The position numbers and the translations under genes were made by a program. A stretch of DNA of 64,000 nt. Source: Paenibacillus massiliensis 2301065 = DSM 16942 (GTDB taxonomy: Bacteria; Bacillota; Bacilli; Paenibacillales; Paenibacillaceae). Shown piece after piece: positions 35,141 through 44,643 of the stretch (positions are counted from its first letter, which is position 1; each line of letters opens with the position of its first letter). The notes beneath the pieces are model-generated. The model was not told the origin of the DNA and did not search any database. It worked only from the letters and a program-made list of their open reading frames with translations. The DNA lies in contig NZ_KB898187.1 in the NCBI RefSeq assembly GCF_000377505.1, positions 372,001 to 436,000 of the forward strand, written 5' to 3'.

Positions 35141-36282
35141 GCTCCCTCTGCTCCGAGCTTCTCCATCTCGATGCTAGCCAGCAGGAACGGAGCCACACCC
35201 ATCTGGGCGTCACTAACAATCTCTTCGCTAATATAATAGGCATAAGAGCCGTCGCGGTACTTCCTGCCTCCAAGTCCAGCACCATGACAAATACGATGTA
35301 GGTGCACTCCTTTGTCATCCTCCGTAACGAGGTGCCTCAGAATACCTGCGTATGCTCGTTCAACGACATTGGGATCTAGCTCAGCCAGATAATACAGTCG
35401 TAGCCCCTTAGCCAGTGCATAGGTCAGCATACATGATGCAGATGCCTCCAGATAGTTGCCCTCCCTGCCGTTCTGGTCCATAACCTGGTACCACAGCCCA
35501 CTGTCCTGATCCTGGGCGTGAGCGATGGCGTAGGACATCCGTTCGAAAATCCCCATGATCTGCCCACGCTGTGGATGATCAACGGGGAAATGCTCCAGTG
35601 CATCGACCACAGCCATCGCATACCAGCCCATGGCCCGGCCCCAGACATGAAAGGATTGCCCAGTGTGCGTATCGCACCAGCGCTGTTCTCTGCTCTCATC
35701 CCAGGCGTGATGAAGCAAGCCAGTCCTTGGATTGCGAGTCTTCTGCTCAATGAGCAGAATCTGCCGTGCCACTTCATTGAAGCTATCCTCATGCCCAAAG
35801 ACACTTGCATATTCCGCAAGAAACGGTGAAGACATATATACTCCGTCCAGCCACATTTGGAACGGGTAAATTTTTTTGTGCCAGAACCCACCTTCACGCG
35901 TTCGCGGCTGCCCCTTGAGCTGGGTAACGAGATGCTGGATTGCTATGCGGTACTTCTCTTCGCCAGTAAGCTGCCACTCAGCGAAAAGATTTTTACCCTC
36001 ATTAATCATATCCAGATTGTAATCCTCCAGCCGATAGGTGCGGATGGTCCCGTCACTCTCAATCAGATCATCCATATGACGCTGAACCAACTCAGCATAT
36101 CTCGGCTCCCTGTTCCATACAGCAGCACGTTGGAGTGCCATCAGTGTCATCCCGGCTACATAACCCCACTTGCCAGCAAGCTTCGGATGATTCCCGTTCT
36201 TACACTCGGAGAGCAGGGTATCGGCAATTTTAACGGACATTCTTCCCTTCTGCCCTTGTGTCTTGGGTATAGTCTCGGTCAT
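35137..36282 (-). CDS. GH105 unsaturated uronyl hydrolase, YteR-like
   Basis: 381-aa cytosolic (alpha/alpha)6-barrel hydrolase removing unsaturated uronic acid from oligosaccharides. It carries the YteR-type landmarks GGFWHKKIYPFQMWLDGVYM with catalytic Asp146, GLLHHAWDESREQRW, SFHVWGRAMGWYAMAVVDAL, DSGLWYQVMDQNGREGNYLE and ASASCMLTYALAKGLRL. The N-terminal third is less like YteR than the protein at 18721 (it lacks HYHQGVF), so specificity may differ, for example for unsaturated glucuronate-rhamnose. ATG 36282 follows AGGGGAGGTTCCAAA. It lies 92 bp after the unassigned glycosidase gene and is coupled to GH95 by an ATGA overlap. Confidence 0.87.
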   Translation of the reverse strand: MTETIPKTQGQKGRMSVKIADTLLSECKNGNHPKLAGKWGYVAGMTLMALQRAAVWNREPRYAELVQRHMDDLIESDGTIRTYRLEDYNLDMINEGKNLFAEWQLTGEEKYRIAIQHLVTQLKGQPRTREGGFWHKKIYPFQMWLDGVYMSSPFLAEYASVFGHEDSFNEVARQILLIEQKTRNPRTGLLHHAWDESREQRWCDTHTGQSFHVWGRAMGWYAMAVVDALEHFPVDHPQRGQIMGIFERMSYAIAHAQDQDSGLWYQVMDQNGREGNYLEASASCMLTYALAKGLRLYYLAELDPNVVERAYAGILRHLVTEDDKGVHLHRICHGAGLGGRKYRDGSYAYYISEEIVSDAQMGVAPFLLASIEMEKLGAEGA

Positions 36283-36374
36283 TTTGGAACCTCCCCTATG
36301 TGATAACTTCCCTTATAGATTGGAATGATTCAGCACGGTTACATGTGAGCAGCAGCAACGTCGCTCCATGCAGA

Positions 36375-38447
36375 TCAGAGCAAGGGGCTCAGTCCCTCCC
36401 ACTCGATAGACCAGCTTCCATCCTGTGGGAACCCTGGATTGCTGCGCCCTTCGGTTCCAGCCCAGCCCGCAGCCATCATAGCGATGGCCGTTAGTAACCC
36501 ACCATTTCCAGGCAAATACGCCCACAAACCTGGACGCTGGTAGTTGTGACCATTAGGCAGGTAGGTATTCTTCGTCGCATCCATCAGCAGAAAGTCCAAT
36601 GCAAGTTCTGGCTCACCCAACCGGGCTGCGGTCATCGCACACATTGGAAAATCCCAGCCCCAGGCCGATTCCCAGTCCCAGCATGCTTTGACCTTGAGTA
36701 GTGTATTTCTCATAATTTGCGTATCAATTAACGTCCCCGGCAGCAGTCCAAGCGCCCCAACCATCGAAGGATGGTCATGATTTTTCTCCGTAAATGTATT
36801 CGGGCAGTGCTCATGTGCCAGATAGACGCCATTCGCTTGTGGTGGTCTCGCCATTTGTGAGGCTACACTTGACCAGACGGGATTCGCCTGTTCCCCTAAT
36901 CGCTCCGCCCACCGAACCGCGATCTCCAGCCCATATTTCCAGTATTCCAGCTCATATGGCGGATTGAGACTCTCATCCATGGCATGATTCTCCTGCGCCG
37001 GGATTAGCGGTGGACCGAGCACATAAGCTTCCCGCTCTTGGTCCCAATGCGCGTAGGATACCATGAAATCAGCCGCTTCAAAAACAAGCTCCCTATATTG
37101 CTCCAGCATGGAACGTTCTGGCTGAGCCTGGTAACACATCTCGGCCAAAGCCATGGGATGAGGCTGCTGCCAGATCAGTCCAGGGGCTACTGGTGAAGGG
37201 GTCTGACGCCCATCATACGCGACCATCTTGGGCCAACGTGCTCCTGTATATCCTTGGGAGTGAGCCAGCTCACGTGCATTAGGAAGAATACTCAGATACC
37301 AATCCATACTGCGTCGCAGCAAGTCGGCACGACCCCATAACGGAAAATGTGCTGCATGCCACCAGTGCATCTCCAGGTGCATCTTCCCGAACCAGCTATT
37401 GTACATGTAGCCCGTCTCTTGTGGAGGCATAGAACCGCCACTGTGCACGGCACACAGGAACTGGGACAACACCACCCTGCGCTCCAACTCAGCAGCTCGT
37501 GAATCCGTACTCCCCGATAAGTCGATGGCTGCTCCATTAATCCAGAAGGCTTGCCAGTAGGCCGCACTTGCATGAAGTATAGCCTCAGCCGGCTTCGCTT
37601 CTGCCTCACGCGGGGCAAAGGCCACGGAGCAGCACCAGCTCTCAGAGTCCTTGGCTGCCTCAGGATGCAAGGTGAATTCATGAGGATTGGTCTGTTCCAG
37701 ACGACCAGCATCCCAGATCCATTGCACGGTGTAGCTATCCTCATCCAGCGTACGCGCAATCACTGCAGAATTGTCTCTGCTGGTCGACAGCTCAGTTCTG
37801 TGCCTGTGATGCTGGTCCCATTCTGGGAACACAGATCGGGACCAGCTTCGGTGCATCATGTCTGGCGATGGGAACACGAGGAACATTTGCAGACGTCCTT
37901 GATGGATTAAGTCGGACTGCACACGAATAGCGATACAGTCGTTCTTCGGATCACAGGCTGTCTCCACCATCACCTTGATTCCCTGCAGAGTGAACTCACT
38001 ATGCAGAATCCCGGTCCATAGCTCCAACTCCTGGCGAATAGGAGTCACATCGTTGATCTGAGCCACTTGCCCATCATCCCGTAGCAGACGAAAGGATAAC
38101 CGTCCAAGCTGAAGTCGATGCGGATTCTGCCGCAGCCAATGATAAGCATCGTCCTTGCCTGCTGGCTTCATAGGATAAGGCACCTTGCGCCCATACGTCT
38201 CATAGGACTGATACTCGATGTCTTCATCTCCAAATACCTGATGGCCACCCGTACAGTGCCAGCCCCAGTTGGATTGTGTGCCAAGCGGAGCTTCATAGCC
38301 CTCGGGATAGCTCTGAAGACCCGTGAAATCCGCGCTGAAAGCGAACTCCCCATTACCGACAGACAGAGGTGATCGCGGCTCGATCTGAGTCAGAATTGGA
38401 TGATTCCTCGTCACAACCATTTTGCGATTGATGGATTTGTGCTGCAT
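36375..38447 (-). CDS. Unassigned six-hairpin-type glycoside hydrolase
   Basis: 690-aa cytosolic protein that looks like a glycosidase with a beta-sandwich and an (alpha/alpha)6 barrel (GH65/GH95-like organisation), but I cannot place it in a named family. Landmarks in order: NHPILTQIEPRSPLSVGNGE then FAFSADFTGLQSY (15-45); a beta-rich region to about 290; YNSWFGKMHLEMHWWHAAHF (349-368); LGPPLIPAQENHAMDESLNPP (477-497, Glu486 a possible acid), CWDWESAWGWDFPMCAMTAA (589-608) and YLPGNGGLLTAIAMMAAGW near the end. ATG 38447 lies 9 nt after AAGGAGGGA; the frame from 38471 is longer but lacks a site. It is 36 bp after the YesS-like gene and upstream of GH105 and GH95, so it should act on the same oligosaccharide. 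Confidence 0.72.
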   Translation of the reverse strand: MQHKSINRKMVVTRNHPILTQIEPRSPLSVGNGEFAFSADFTGLQSYPEGYEAPLGTQSNWGWHCTGGHQVFGDEDIEYQSYETYGRKVPYPMKPAGKDDAYHWLRQNPHRLQLGRLSFRLLRDDGQVAQINDVTPIRQELELWTGILHSEFTLQGIKVMVETACDPKNDCIAIRVQSDLIHQGRLQMFLVFPSPDMMHRSWSRSVFPEWDQHHRHRTELSTSRDNSAVIARTLDEDSYTVQWIWDAGRLEQTNPHEFTLHPEAAKDSESWCCSVAFAPREAEAKPAEAILHASAAYWQAFWINGAAIDLSGSTDSRAAELERRVVLSQFLCAVHSGGSMPPQETGYMYNSWFGKMHLEMHWWHAAHFPLWGRADLLRRSMDWYLSILPNARELAHSQGYTGARWPKMVAYDGRQTPSPVAPGLIWQQPHPMALAEMCYQAQPERSMLEQYRELVFEAADFMVSYAHWDQEREAYVLGPPLIPAQENHAMDESLNPPYELEYWKYGLEIAVRWAERLGEQANPVWSSVASQMARPPQANGVYLAHEHCPNTFTEKNHDHPSMVGALGLLPGTLIDTQIMRNTLLKVKACWDWESAWGWDFPMCAMTAARLGEPELALDFLLMDATKNTYLPNGHNYQRPGLWAYLPGNGGLLTAIAMMAAGWAGTEGRSNPGFPQDGSWSIEWEGLSPLL

Positions 38448-38483
38448 AAATCGGCTTCCCTCCTTAATCACGCCGAGCCGAAG

Positions 38484-40790
38484 TCAAGCAGGACCTCCTG
38501 CTTCCGGCAGTGCACCACTGCGACTGCGCATCATTTCCCTGTATTTGCCCGGCGTAATGTCCTTGTATTTACGATACACCCGAATAAAGCTATTCTCATG
38601 CTGGTAGCCCACCATGGAAGCGATCTCGGAAATTCGGTAATCTGTATGCAGCAAGAGCTCACCTGCACGCTCCATCCGCAGCTTGGTGAAATATCCATGA
38701 ATTGTATCGTTCATTTCCTGCCTGAACAACTGACTTGCGAGACTCGTGCTGATGCCAGCATGCTCGGCAATCTCCTGAATACCGATCGGGTCCTCTAAGT
38801 GCTCACTCATGAAAGCAACCATCTGCTGACACACGATAAAGTCCTTACGCAGCAGCAAGCCGGCGAAGCCCTCGGCTATCACTTCTATTTGGTGACGGAG
38901 TAGCACCCAAGCCGCATCCAAATGCATCGTCCGAAGCCTGGAAATATCCATGCCACAGCCTTCCACTTCACGGGTCATCCCCATTCGTTCCAGCTTGGTT
39001 GCCATGGTCTCAAGACAGATTAGTGCTGAAGCAGGAGACCATTGCTCGCTCCGCATGCGGCTGATCATTCTGTCCAGCACTTTCAGCGCCTCCTCCACAC
39101 TCCCGGCCTGAATGGCCTCCGTAAGCTTACTCATATTCTCATGCTCCTGGGTGGTCAGTTCAGCGCCTTGCACACTGGTCACGGGCTCATAAGAAATGGC
39201 GCTTGCATATCCGCGGTACAGTCGATATCCAAGCGCGCTCTCTGCTTCCTGCATAGCTTGCTGGAGCTGCATGAAGCCTGCGTGGTATTGGCTGACACCA
39301 GCAGAGATCTGGAATTTGAGCAGCCGTGGTATCATCGAGAGAGCTTCTCCAATAGCTGTGGCTGCATCCGCACCCTTGCTGTGAACCATCGGCTGTAGCA
39401 TGACCAACATTCGATCCCGTCCCAGATCGGCGGATAGCGCACGCCACTGGCCTGACAGCAGCTCGGCCACAATATTGCCAATGGCGAACTTCAGCAGCGA
39501 GTGGTCTGATTTCCTGAATTGCTCGCACCAGGTCTGATAGTCATCAATGGATAACATGGCAATCGCCAAGGGACGATCACACCAGTCCCCGAAGTAGCGC
39601 TCCCATTTCTCGCCGATCTCCCGACTACCCGCCATATTGCCTGCGTAGATATCTGTCAGAAATTTGGCCGATGCCTCCGGCAATGTCTGCCGAAGATTGA
39701 TCGCTTGCTGAGCATGATCCGTGAGAAGCTGACTCGTTATTTTCTCCAGATCAATCAGCTCTGGACTGATTCGCTCCTGGTCATAGCCGCTAAGTAGCTG
39801 CCTCATTCTTCGCACGGGCCTGAAGGCAGAGGCATTATAGAAGGCAATCGCCCCTGCTCCTGCCGCCAGAGCCAGCAAGGATACCACGAGCACGGTATCA
39901 CGAATCTTCCGGGTATTCGCCAGCAGACTATCCTGTGAGACCAATGATAGATAACGCCAGCCCGTGTAGGGTGACAGAGTCTGTGAGGCCAGCAGAATTC
40001 GACCTTCATGCTTGAATTCGCCGAGCTGTTCGCCCTCCAGCTGTGCAAGAATCCGGGCTACCGCCGCCTCCCCGACATCATAGCTGCCGATATGATATAG
40101 CGGCTGGCCATTGGTATCCAGAATGAAGCGATGACTATCCAGATGGGATATGGAAGAGAGCAGCATATGCCCGAACAGCTGGTCCGTCTTGAAGTTCACA
40201 GCGATCAGGCCCTTCATCTGACCTGCCAGCATAATTTTCCGATAGAGCGTAACCTGTGTCACAGATTCACCCGAAGTAACGGCAATTTCACGCTGCTTGA
40301 CCAGCATAGGTCGGTCTTGAAGCTCAGCAGCTACTCCCACCCATTCCGAATCCGGAAAATTGGACCTGCTGGAGCTATAGCCTTGGGGAAAAGCAACCAT
40401 GCTCTCCCGTTCTACATCATAAATGTAAGCGCTCTTAATATAAGATGTGCTACTCACTACAGCTTCCAAAAACTGCAGTAACTCTGTGATATTACGATAA
40501 GAGCCTTGTACTTCACTCGTTAGAAATTCGTACACATTGCTGTTCAGTGCAATTTTCACCGCAATCTGATCACTTTCCCGAATCACCTCATCAATATCAT
40601 TCATGCTGATACGCAGCATTTGGTGCTGAGGCTCACTGAGCTCCTGCTGTAATACGGCCTTCGAGGAATAATACGTCGACATGCCCACTGCAATGATGAT
40701 CATAAAGACGGCAATGGTCAGAATCAGCAGCAGCCGGGTCTGGGTATTGGTGAAATTGAATTTCAGCCACTTCAAAAAGGAAAGGGTCAC
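38484..40790 (-). CDS. YesS-like membrane AraC regulator with extracellular sensor
   Basis: 768-aa one-component transmembrane transcription factor. One helix near residues 19-41 and another near 298-320 bracket an extracytoplasmic Cache-like sensor (about 45-295). A cytoplasmic linker with a GGDEF-relic-like segment follows. The C-terminal AraC double helix-turn-helix (about 665-760) reads IGIQEIAEHAGISTSLASQL and ISEIASMVGYQHENSFIRVY, ending ITPGKYREMM. This architecture matches B. subtilis YesS, which controls rhamnogalacturonan genes. The start is GTG 40790 behind GGTGGGAGATAAC. It lies between the importer genes and the glycosidase genes it presumably regulates, with its own promoter region at 40791-40980. 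Confidence 0.88.
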   Translation of the reverse strand: MTLSFLKWLKFNFTNTQTRLLLILTIAVFMIIIAVGMSTYYSSKAVLQQELSEPQHQMLRISMNDIDEVIRESDQIAVKIALNSNVYEFLTSEVQGSYRNITELLQFLEAVVSSTSYIKSAYIYDVERESMVAFPQGYSSSRSNFPDSEWVGVAAELQDRPMLVKQREIAVTSGESVTQVTLYRKIMLAGQMKGLIAVNFKTDQLFGHMLLSSISHLDSHRFILDTNGQPLYHIGSYDVGEAAVARILAQLEGEQLGEFKHEGRILLASQTLSPYTGWRYLSLVSQDSLLANTRKIRDTVLVVSLLALAAGAGAIAFYNASAFRPVRRMRQLLSGYDQERISPELIDLEKITSQLLTDHAQQAINLRQTLPEASAKFLTDIYAGNMAGSREIGEKWERYFGDWCDRPLAIAMLSIDDYQTWCEQFRKSDHSLLKFAIGNIVAELLSGQWRALSADLGRDRMLVMLQPMVHSKGADAATAIGEALSMIPRLLKFQISAGVSQYHAGFMQLQQAMQEAESALGYRLYRGYASAISYEPVTSVQGAELTTQEHENMSKLTEAIQAGSVEEALKVLDRMISRMRSEQWSPASALICLETMATKLERMGMTREVEGCGMDISRLRTMHLDAAWVLLRHQIEVIAEGFAGLLLRKDFIVCQQMVAFMSEHLEDPIGIQEIAEHAGISTSLASQLFRQEMNDTIHGYFTKLRMERAGELLLHTDYRISEIASMVGYQHENSFIRVYRKYKDITPGKYREMMRSRSGALPEAGGPA

Positions 40791-40813
40791 CGTTATCTCC
40801 CACCTTTGTGTGC

Positions 40814-40830
40814 ATTATACCGTCATTATA
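40814..40830 (-). promoter_or_regulatory. Candidate -10 boxes of the YesS-like gene
   Basis: On the minus strand two exact TATAAT hexamers (40830-40825 and 40819-40814) lie 24-40 bp upstream of the GTG start. No strong -35 box is seen, which suggests activator dependence. This supports a separate transcription start within the 190-bp gap after the binding-protein gene. Confidence 0.4.
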
Positions 40831-40980
40831 CAGTGCGAGAATGTTCAGTACGACCCACCCTTACTGCCTAATTTGCTTCCCTATGTGGTCCCATTCGCTA
40901 ATGAGCCCATCATTTCAGCCGTTTGCTCAGCTTTGCGCAAGTCCTAGCCACTCCTGTGTAAGCCTAATATGAATAACTTC

Positions 40981-42519
40981 TTACTTCACTTTCTCATACC
41001 ATTCCTGCACCCTCTGAGTTACTACATCCCCTCCTGACGCTTTCCATTTGCTCACGTAATCATCGTAGGCCTCCAGCGGCAGTTCCCCGATCACTATCTT
41101 GGTTAGCACCTCTTGGAACAGCTTATGGGACTGGATGTCCGGGTATCCTTCGTATACGGAAGCCGGAAGACCATCGCCAGCAATCTGTCTGGCATCAGCA
41201 GTGCTGACGACGAACATGTCTTTGACCATTTGCTGCTGGTCCTCGGGATAGGTCTCCTCAATCCGTCTGTCCATCTCTTCAGCTGTCGTCAGGTTTCTCA
41301 TACCCAGCACAAGCGATTTGTTATCTGCAGGTGGAAGGATGACCTTCTTTCCGTCCTTGACGATATGCTGCTCTCCTTCCAGCCCGAAGCGTGTGAATTC
41401 ATCATTTGCGGGATTGTAGAAAAAGTCCAGCAGCTTCAGGGCGTTCGGAGCATTATCCTGCTTGGCAGCCGGGATCATCCATTCAGGCTCACCCATGCTC
41501 TTCTGAGTGACGAATGCTTCAAAGCCTGGCGCAGAGGGCAGCGGCATTGCCGCAATATACGCATCCGGGGCCTGCGTCAGCATAGCATTGTACCGATCGC
41601 GCACATTGGCCGGAAGATGGTACCAGCTGCCTACAAGATTGTTGTTGATTTTGGCCTGCCAGACTTCGCCCTTGTTCAGGAACGTCTCGTTGTCCAGTAG
41701 CTTCTCTTCATACAGCATCCGAATGAACTTGATGGCCTCTCGCATATTGTCGGTTGTTCCTGCATACTGGATTTTCCCATCATAGATATCCCACTCGGGA
41801 TATCCCTCCCACATAGCCACACCGTACATCGCGAACAGATGGTCCATCCATCGCCCGAATTCCCGCCCGCTTGTAGGCAATTCATCAGCCTTGCCGTTGC
41901 CATTCGGGTCCTGATCACGGAAGGCTTTGAGTAGCTCGACATACTCATCCGACGTCTTCGGCATCTCCATGCCCACCTTATCCAGCCAATCCTTGCGAAT
42001 CAGGGGTGCACGCTCCGGGATCAGGAACACTTTGGGAACATAATAGATCTTGCCATCCGGGGAAGCCGAGCGGACAATGTCCCACGCTTCCTGGGGAATG
42101 CTCTCCCAGACATGCGGGGCGTATTCGGGCAGCAGCTCATCCAGAGGCAGCGCTCCGCCCTGCTGAATCAGCGTCTGCTCGACACCTCCAATCGGGCGCA
42201 ATATATCGGGCAGATCATCCGATGCAATCATCAGGTTCAAGTACTCCGATGGCTCGGAGCCGGGAGGAGTGGTGACCAGCTCATATTGAATCCCGGTCTG
42301 TTCTGCTACATACTTCACGTGCGGGTTATCTGCCTTCGGTAGGCTACCGATGCCCATGTGACTCTTGAATACTCTCACTTTGACAGCGCCGGAATTCCCG
42401 GCTCCGTCGGCCCCCTCTTGTGTTCCGGCATCCGAATTCTCCGCTCCGCAGCCAGCTACCAGCAGTACGGAGATACTGAGCATGAACGGCAGCAATCTTC
42501 GAATCAGTGGTCTACTCAT
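40981..42519 (-). CDS. ABC sugar importer, extracellular solute-binding lipoprotein (YesO/YtcQ type)
   Basis: 512-aa substrate-binding lipoprotein of a second CUT1 importer. The signal peptide ends in lipobox VAGC (Cys24). The mature part shows the family segment LLKAFRDQDPNGNGKADELP (DPNGNG loop) and ALKLLDFFYNPANDEFTRFGLEGE. ATG 42519 follows GAGGAGGATGATTGT. It is the third gene of the LplB-YtcP-SBP set, the reverse of the order in the GH2 operon (SBP first). It should deliver the oligosaccharides processed by the downstream GH105, GH95 and unassigned enzyme. No ATPase gene is nearby. Confidence 0.9.
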   Translation of the reverse strand: MSRPLIRRLLPFMLSISVLLVAGCGAENSDAGTQEGADGAGNSGAVKVRVFKSHMGIGSLPKADNPHVKYVAEQTGIQYELVTTPPGSEPSEYLNLMIASDDLPDILRPIGGVEQTLIQQGGALPLDELLPEYAPHVWESIPQEAWDIVRSASPDGKIYYVPKVFLIPERAPLIRKDWLDKVGMEMPKTSDEYVELLKAFRDQDPNGNGKADELPTSGREFGRWMDHLFAMYGVAMWEGYPEWDIYDGKIQYAGTTDNMREAIKFIRMLYEEKLLDNETFLNKGEVWQAKINNNLVGSWYHLPANVRDRYNAMLTQAPDAYIAAMPLPSAPGFEAFVTQKSMGEPEWMIPAAKQDNAPNALKLLDFFYNPANDEFTRFGLEGEQHIVKDGKKVILPPADNKSLVLGMRNLTTAEEMDRRIEETYPEDQQQMVKDMFVVSTADARQIAGDGLPASVYEGYPDIQSHKLFQEVLTKIVIGELPLEAYDDYVSKWKASGGDVVTQRVQEWYEKVK

Positions 42520-42544
42520 ACAATCATCCTCCTCTGAGCTTGTG

Positions 42545-43414
42545 TTATTCCTTCAGCGAGCCGAGCAGCGAGCCCTTCACAAAATACTTCTGTAAATAAG
42601 GATACACCAAAATAATGGGAACGCTTGCAAAAAGAATCGTGGCTGCCTTTAACGTTGTGGTGTTGAAGTCGTAATCACCCAAGAACATGTTCACCTGCGC
42701 AAGCTCCTCCGGACTGGTCAGATAGCCGCGGAGCTTCATTTGTAGTGGCCACAGGCCGGGATCACGGAGAAAGAGTACGGCCCGCTGGAAGGTATTCCAG
42801 TACCCTACAGCATAGAACAGGCTGACCGTAGCCAGTACTGGCTTGGAGAGTGGCAGATAAATCTGGAACAGAATTCGGAAATCATGACAGCCGTCGATGC
42901 GGGCGGTATCATCAAGCTCCTTCGGCAGACTCATGAAGAAGGTTCTTAGAATGACCATGTTGAAGGTCCCTATCACTCCGGGTATAATCAAGGCCCATAT
43001 CGAATTCATCATTCCGAGCTCTCTGACAGTCAGGAAGAACGGAATCATCGGTGCATTGAAGATCATGGTAATCACTATAGCCAGCATCACCTGCTTACGC
43101 GGAAGGAATTCCCGCCGGGACAGTGGAAATGCCGTGAGCACGGAGAATAGCATGCTAAGTAACGTACCCACAACCGTAATGAAGACGGTGATGCCGAAGG
43201 ATTGCCACAGGCTGCTGCTCTGCGCTATATGCTTCCAGGAGGCTAGTGTAAAGTCGACCGGCCACAGGAATACCTCCTTGGAATCAGCCGCAATTGGAGA
43301 GCTGAGCGATACAGCCAGTAGATGAACCAAGGGCAGGAGCATCGTCAGGGCTGCGGCCGTCAGAAAGATATAGTTGACGATCTGGAAGCATCTTTCGCCA
43401 ATACTCTGCTTCAT
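42545..43414 (-). CDS. CUT1 ABC permease, YtcP/LplC type (second importer)
   Basis: 289-aa membrane permease with six helices, the IPFFLTVRELGMMNSIWALI segment and the EAA loop LPKELDDTARIDGCHDFRIL. It ends QKYFVKGSLLGSLKE, as in YtcP/LplC. The start is ATG 43414, which shares one base with the stop of the preceding permease (TAATG) and is 8 nt after GAGAGGGG; a GTG at 43420 is an alternative. Translational coupling ensures equal amounts of the two membrane subunits. It pairs with the LplB-type permease upstream and the binding protein downstream. Confidence 0.9.
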   Translation of the reverse strand: MKQSIGERCFQIVNYIFLTAAALTMLLPLVHLLAVSLSSPIAADSKEVFLWPVDFTLASWKHIAQSSSLWQSFGITVFITVVGTLLSMLFSVLTAFPLSRREFLPRKQVMLAIVITMIFNAPMIPFFLTVRELGMMNSIWALIIPGVIGTFNMVILRTFFMSLPKELDDTARIDGCHDFRILFQIYLPLSKPVLATVSLFYAVGYWNTFQRAVLFLRDPGLWPLQMKLRGYLTSPEELAQVNMFLGDYDFNTTTLKAATILFASVPIILVYPYLQKYFVKGSLLGSLKE

Positions 43415-44373
43415 TACCACAGCCCCTCTCCGGTTTTTTTGGCCAGACGATTGAAGATCCAGAGCAGAATGAAGCCTATAACGGACTGGAATAGCCCAAT
43501 TGCCGTTGTTACGCTATACTGCCCTTGCAGGACACCCGAGCGATATACATACGTCTCGATAATATCCCCCACAGAGTAGGTCATCGGTGTAAGCAGATTG
43601 TAGATCTGATCGAAGCCGAGCTCCAGAAAATTACCGATATTCAGCAGGAACAGGATCAGGATGGTCGGGAACAATGCAGGCAAAGTGATATAGATGGTCT
43701 GCTTCCAGCGATTCGCCCCGTCCATCACGGCTGCTTCATACTGTGTGGGATCAATGCCACTAATGGCCGCGAGATAGATGATGGTACCCCACCCTACTTC
43801 TTTCCATATGGAGGATAAGACGACAATTGTGCGGAAATACTGCTCCTGCTGCATATACAATATCGGCTCGAAGCCGAACCAGCCGCGAACAGCGTTTACG
43901 AATCCGCCTGATGCGAGTACTTCGAAGACAATTCCCCCTACGACGACCCAGGAGAGGAAATGTGGTAGATAGAATATGCTCTGCAGCGCTCGCTTGGCCA
44001 TCATTTTCCTCACTTCATTGAACAGCAGCGCCAGCAGGATCGGTGCAGGGAATCCGAGTACCAGCTTATATAGGGCAATAAGCGCCGTATTGCGAAGAAC
44101 CAGATAGAAATCCTGATACGTAAAAATGAACTTGAAATTATCCAGCCCCACCCATGGGCTGCTCCAGATCCCCCTCATAATCTGAAAGTTCTGAAATGCG
44201 ATTATGCTTCCTCCCAGTGGAATGTACTTGAAAATAATATAGAACAAAATACCGGGCAGGATCATGACATAGAGCATCCAGTGCTTTCTCATATTGTGCA
44301 GATAGCTTGGTTTGACAGATGAGTGTACAGTGGCTCCGGGGTGCGGTACGGATGTATCTGACAGCTCAGCCAT
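43414..44373 (-). CDS. CUT1 ABC permease, LplB type (second importer)
   Basis: 319-aa membrane permease with six predicted helices: WMLYVMILPGILFYIIFKYI, then PLGGSIIAFQNF, LPHFLSWVVVGGIVFEVLAS, and EAA loop YEAAVMDGANRWKQTIYITL. The C-terminus is NRLAKKTGEGLW. The chosen start, ATG 44373, follows AAGGGGGTCGAAGATCATT with rather long spacing; the frame extends to 44529 but the extra residues are Cys/Arg-rich and unlike any permease N-terminus. First gene of the second carbohydrate locus. The region 44374-44581 upstream has no clear gene and should hold the operon promoter. Confidence 0.88.
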   Translation of the reverse strand: MAELSDTSVPHPGATVHSSVKPSYLHNMRKHWMLYVMILPGILFYIIFKYIPLGGSIIAFQNFQIMRGIWSSPWVGLDNFKFIFTYQDFYLVLRNTALIALYKLVLGFPAPILLALLFNEVRKMMAKRALQSIFYLPHFLSWVVVGGIVFEVLASGGFVNAVRGWFGFEPILYMQQEQYFRTIVVLSSIWKEVGWGTIIYLAAISGIDPTQYEAAVMDGANRWKQTIYITLPALFPTILILFLLNIGNFLELGFDQIYNLLTPMTYSVGDIIETYVYRSGVLQGQYSVTTAIGLFQSVIGFILLWIFNRLAKKTGEGLW

Positions 44374-44581
44374 AATGATCTTCGACCCCCTTTGGCAGAT
44401 GATGGTGTGACTGACGAGCGAGCTCCTCAGCTCACATGTTAGGGGTCTACGGCTCGGGCTGCAATCATGCAATCGACCACAGAATGAGCCAATTCGCTTC
44501 ACACACGGAAGTCTGTAGGATCGGTTCATTCGCTGGCGAAACGGTTGGTGCTAGGCATAGCGGGGGTTGGAGCATGAACGC

Positions 44582-44627
44582 AAAAAAAGCAAGCTCCGTA
44601 GGTTCTTATCTAACTACAGAGCTTGCT
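44582..44627 (-). terminator. Terminator of the NTF2-like gene
   Basis: AGCAAGCTCCGTAG (44588-44601) and CTACAGAGCTTGCT (44614-44627) form a 14-bp stem with one mismatch. On the minus strand it ends in GCTTTTTTTG. It insulates the importer operon promoter region. Confidence 0.85.
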
Positions 44628-44643
44628 CATATTTGTTGTAAGC

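Noticed and set aside
36375-36525. Possible extra small gene between GH105 and the unassigned glycosidase
   Set aside because: Only short frames overlapping the glycosidase 3' end; no ribosome site.
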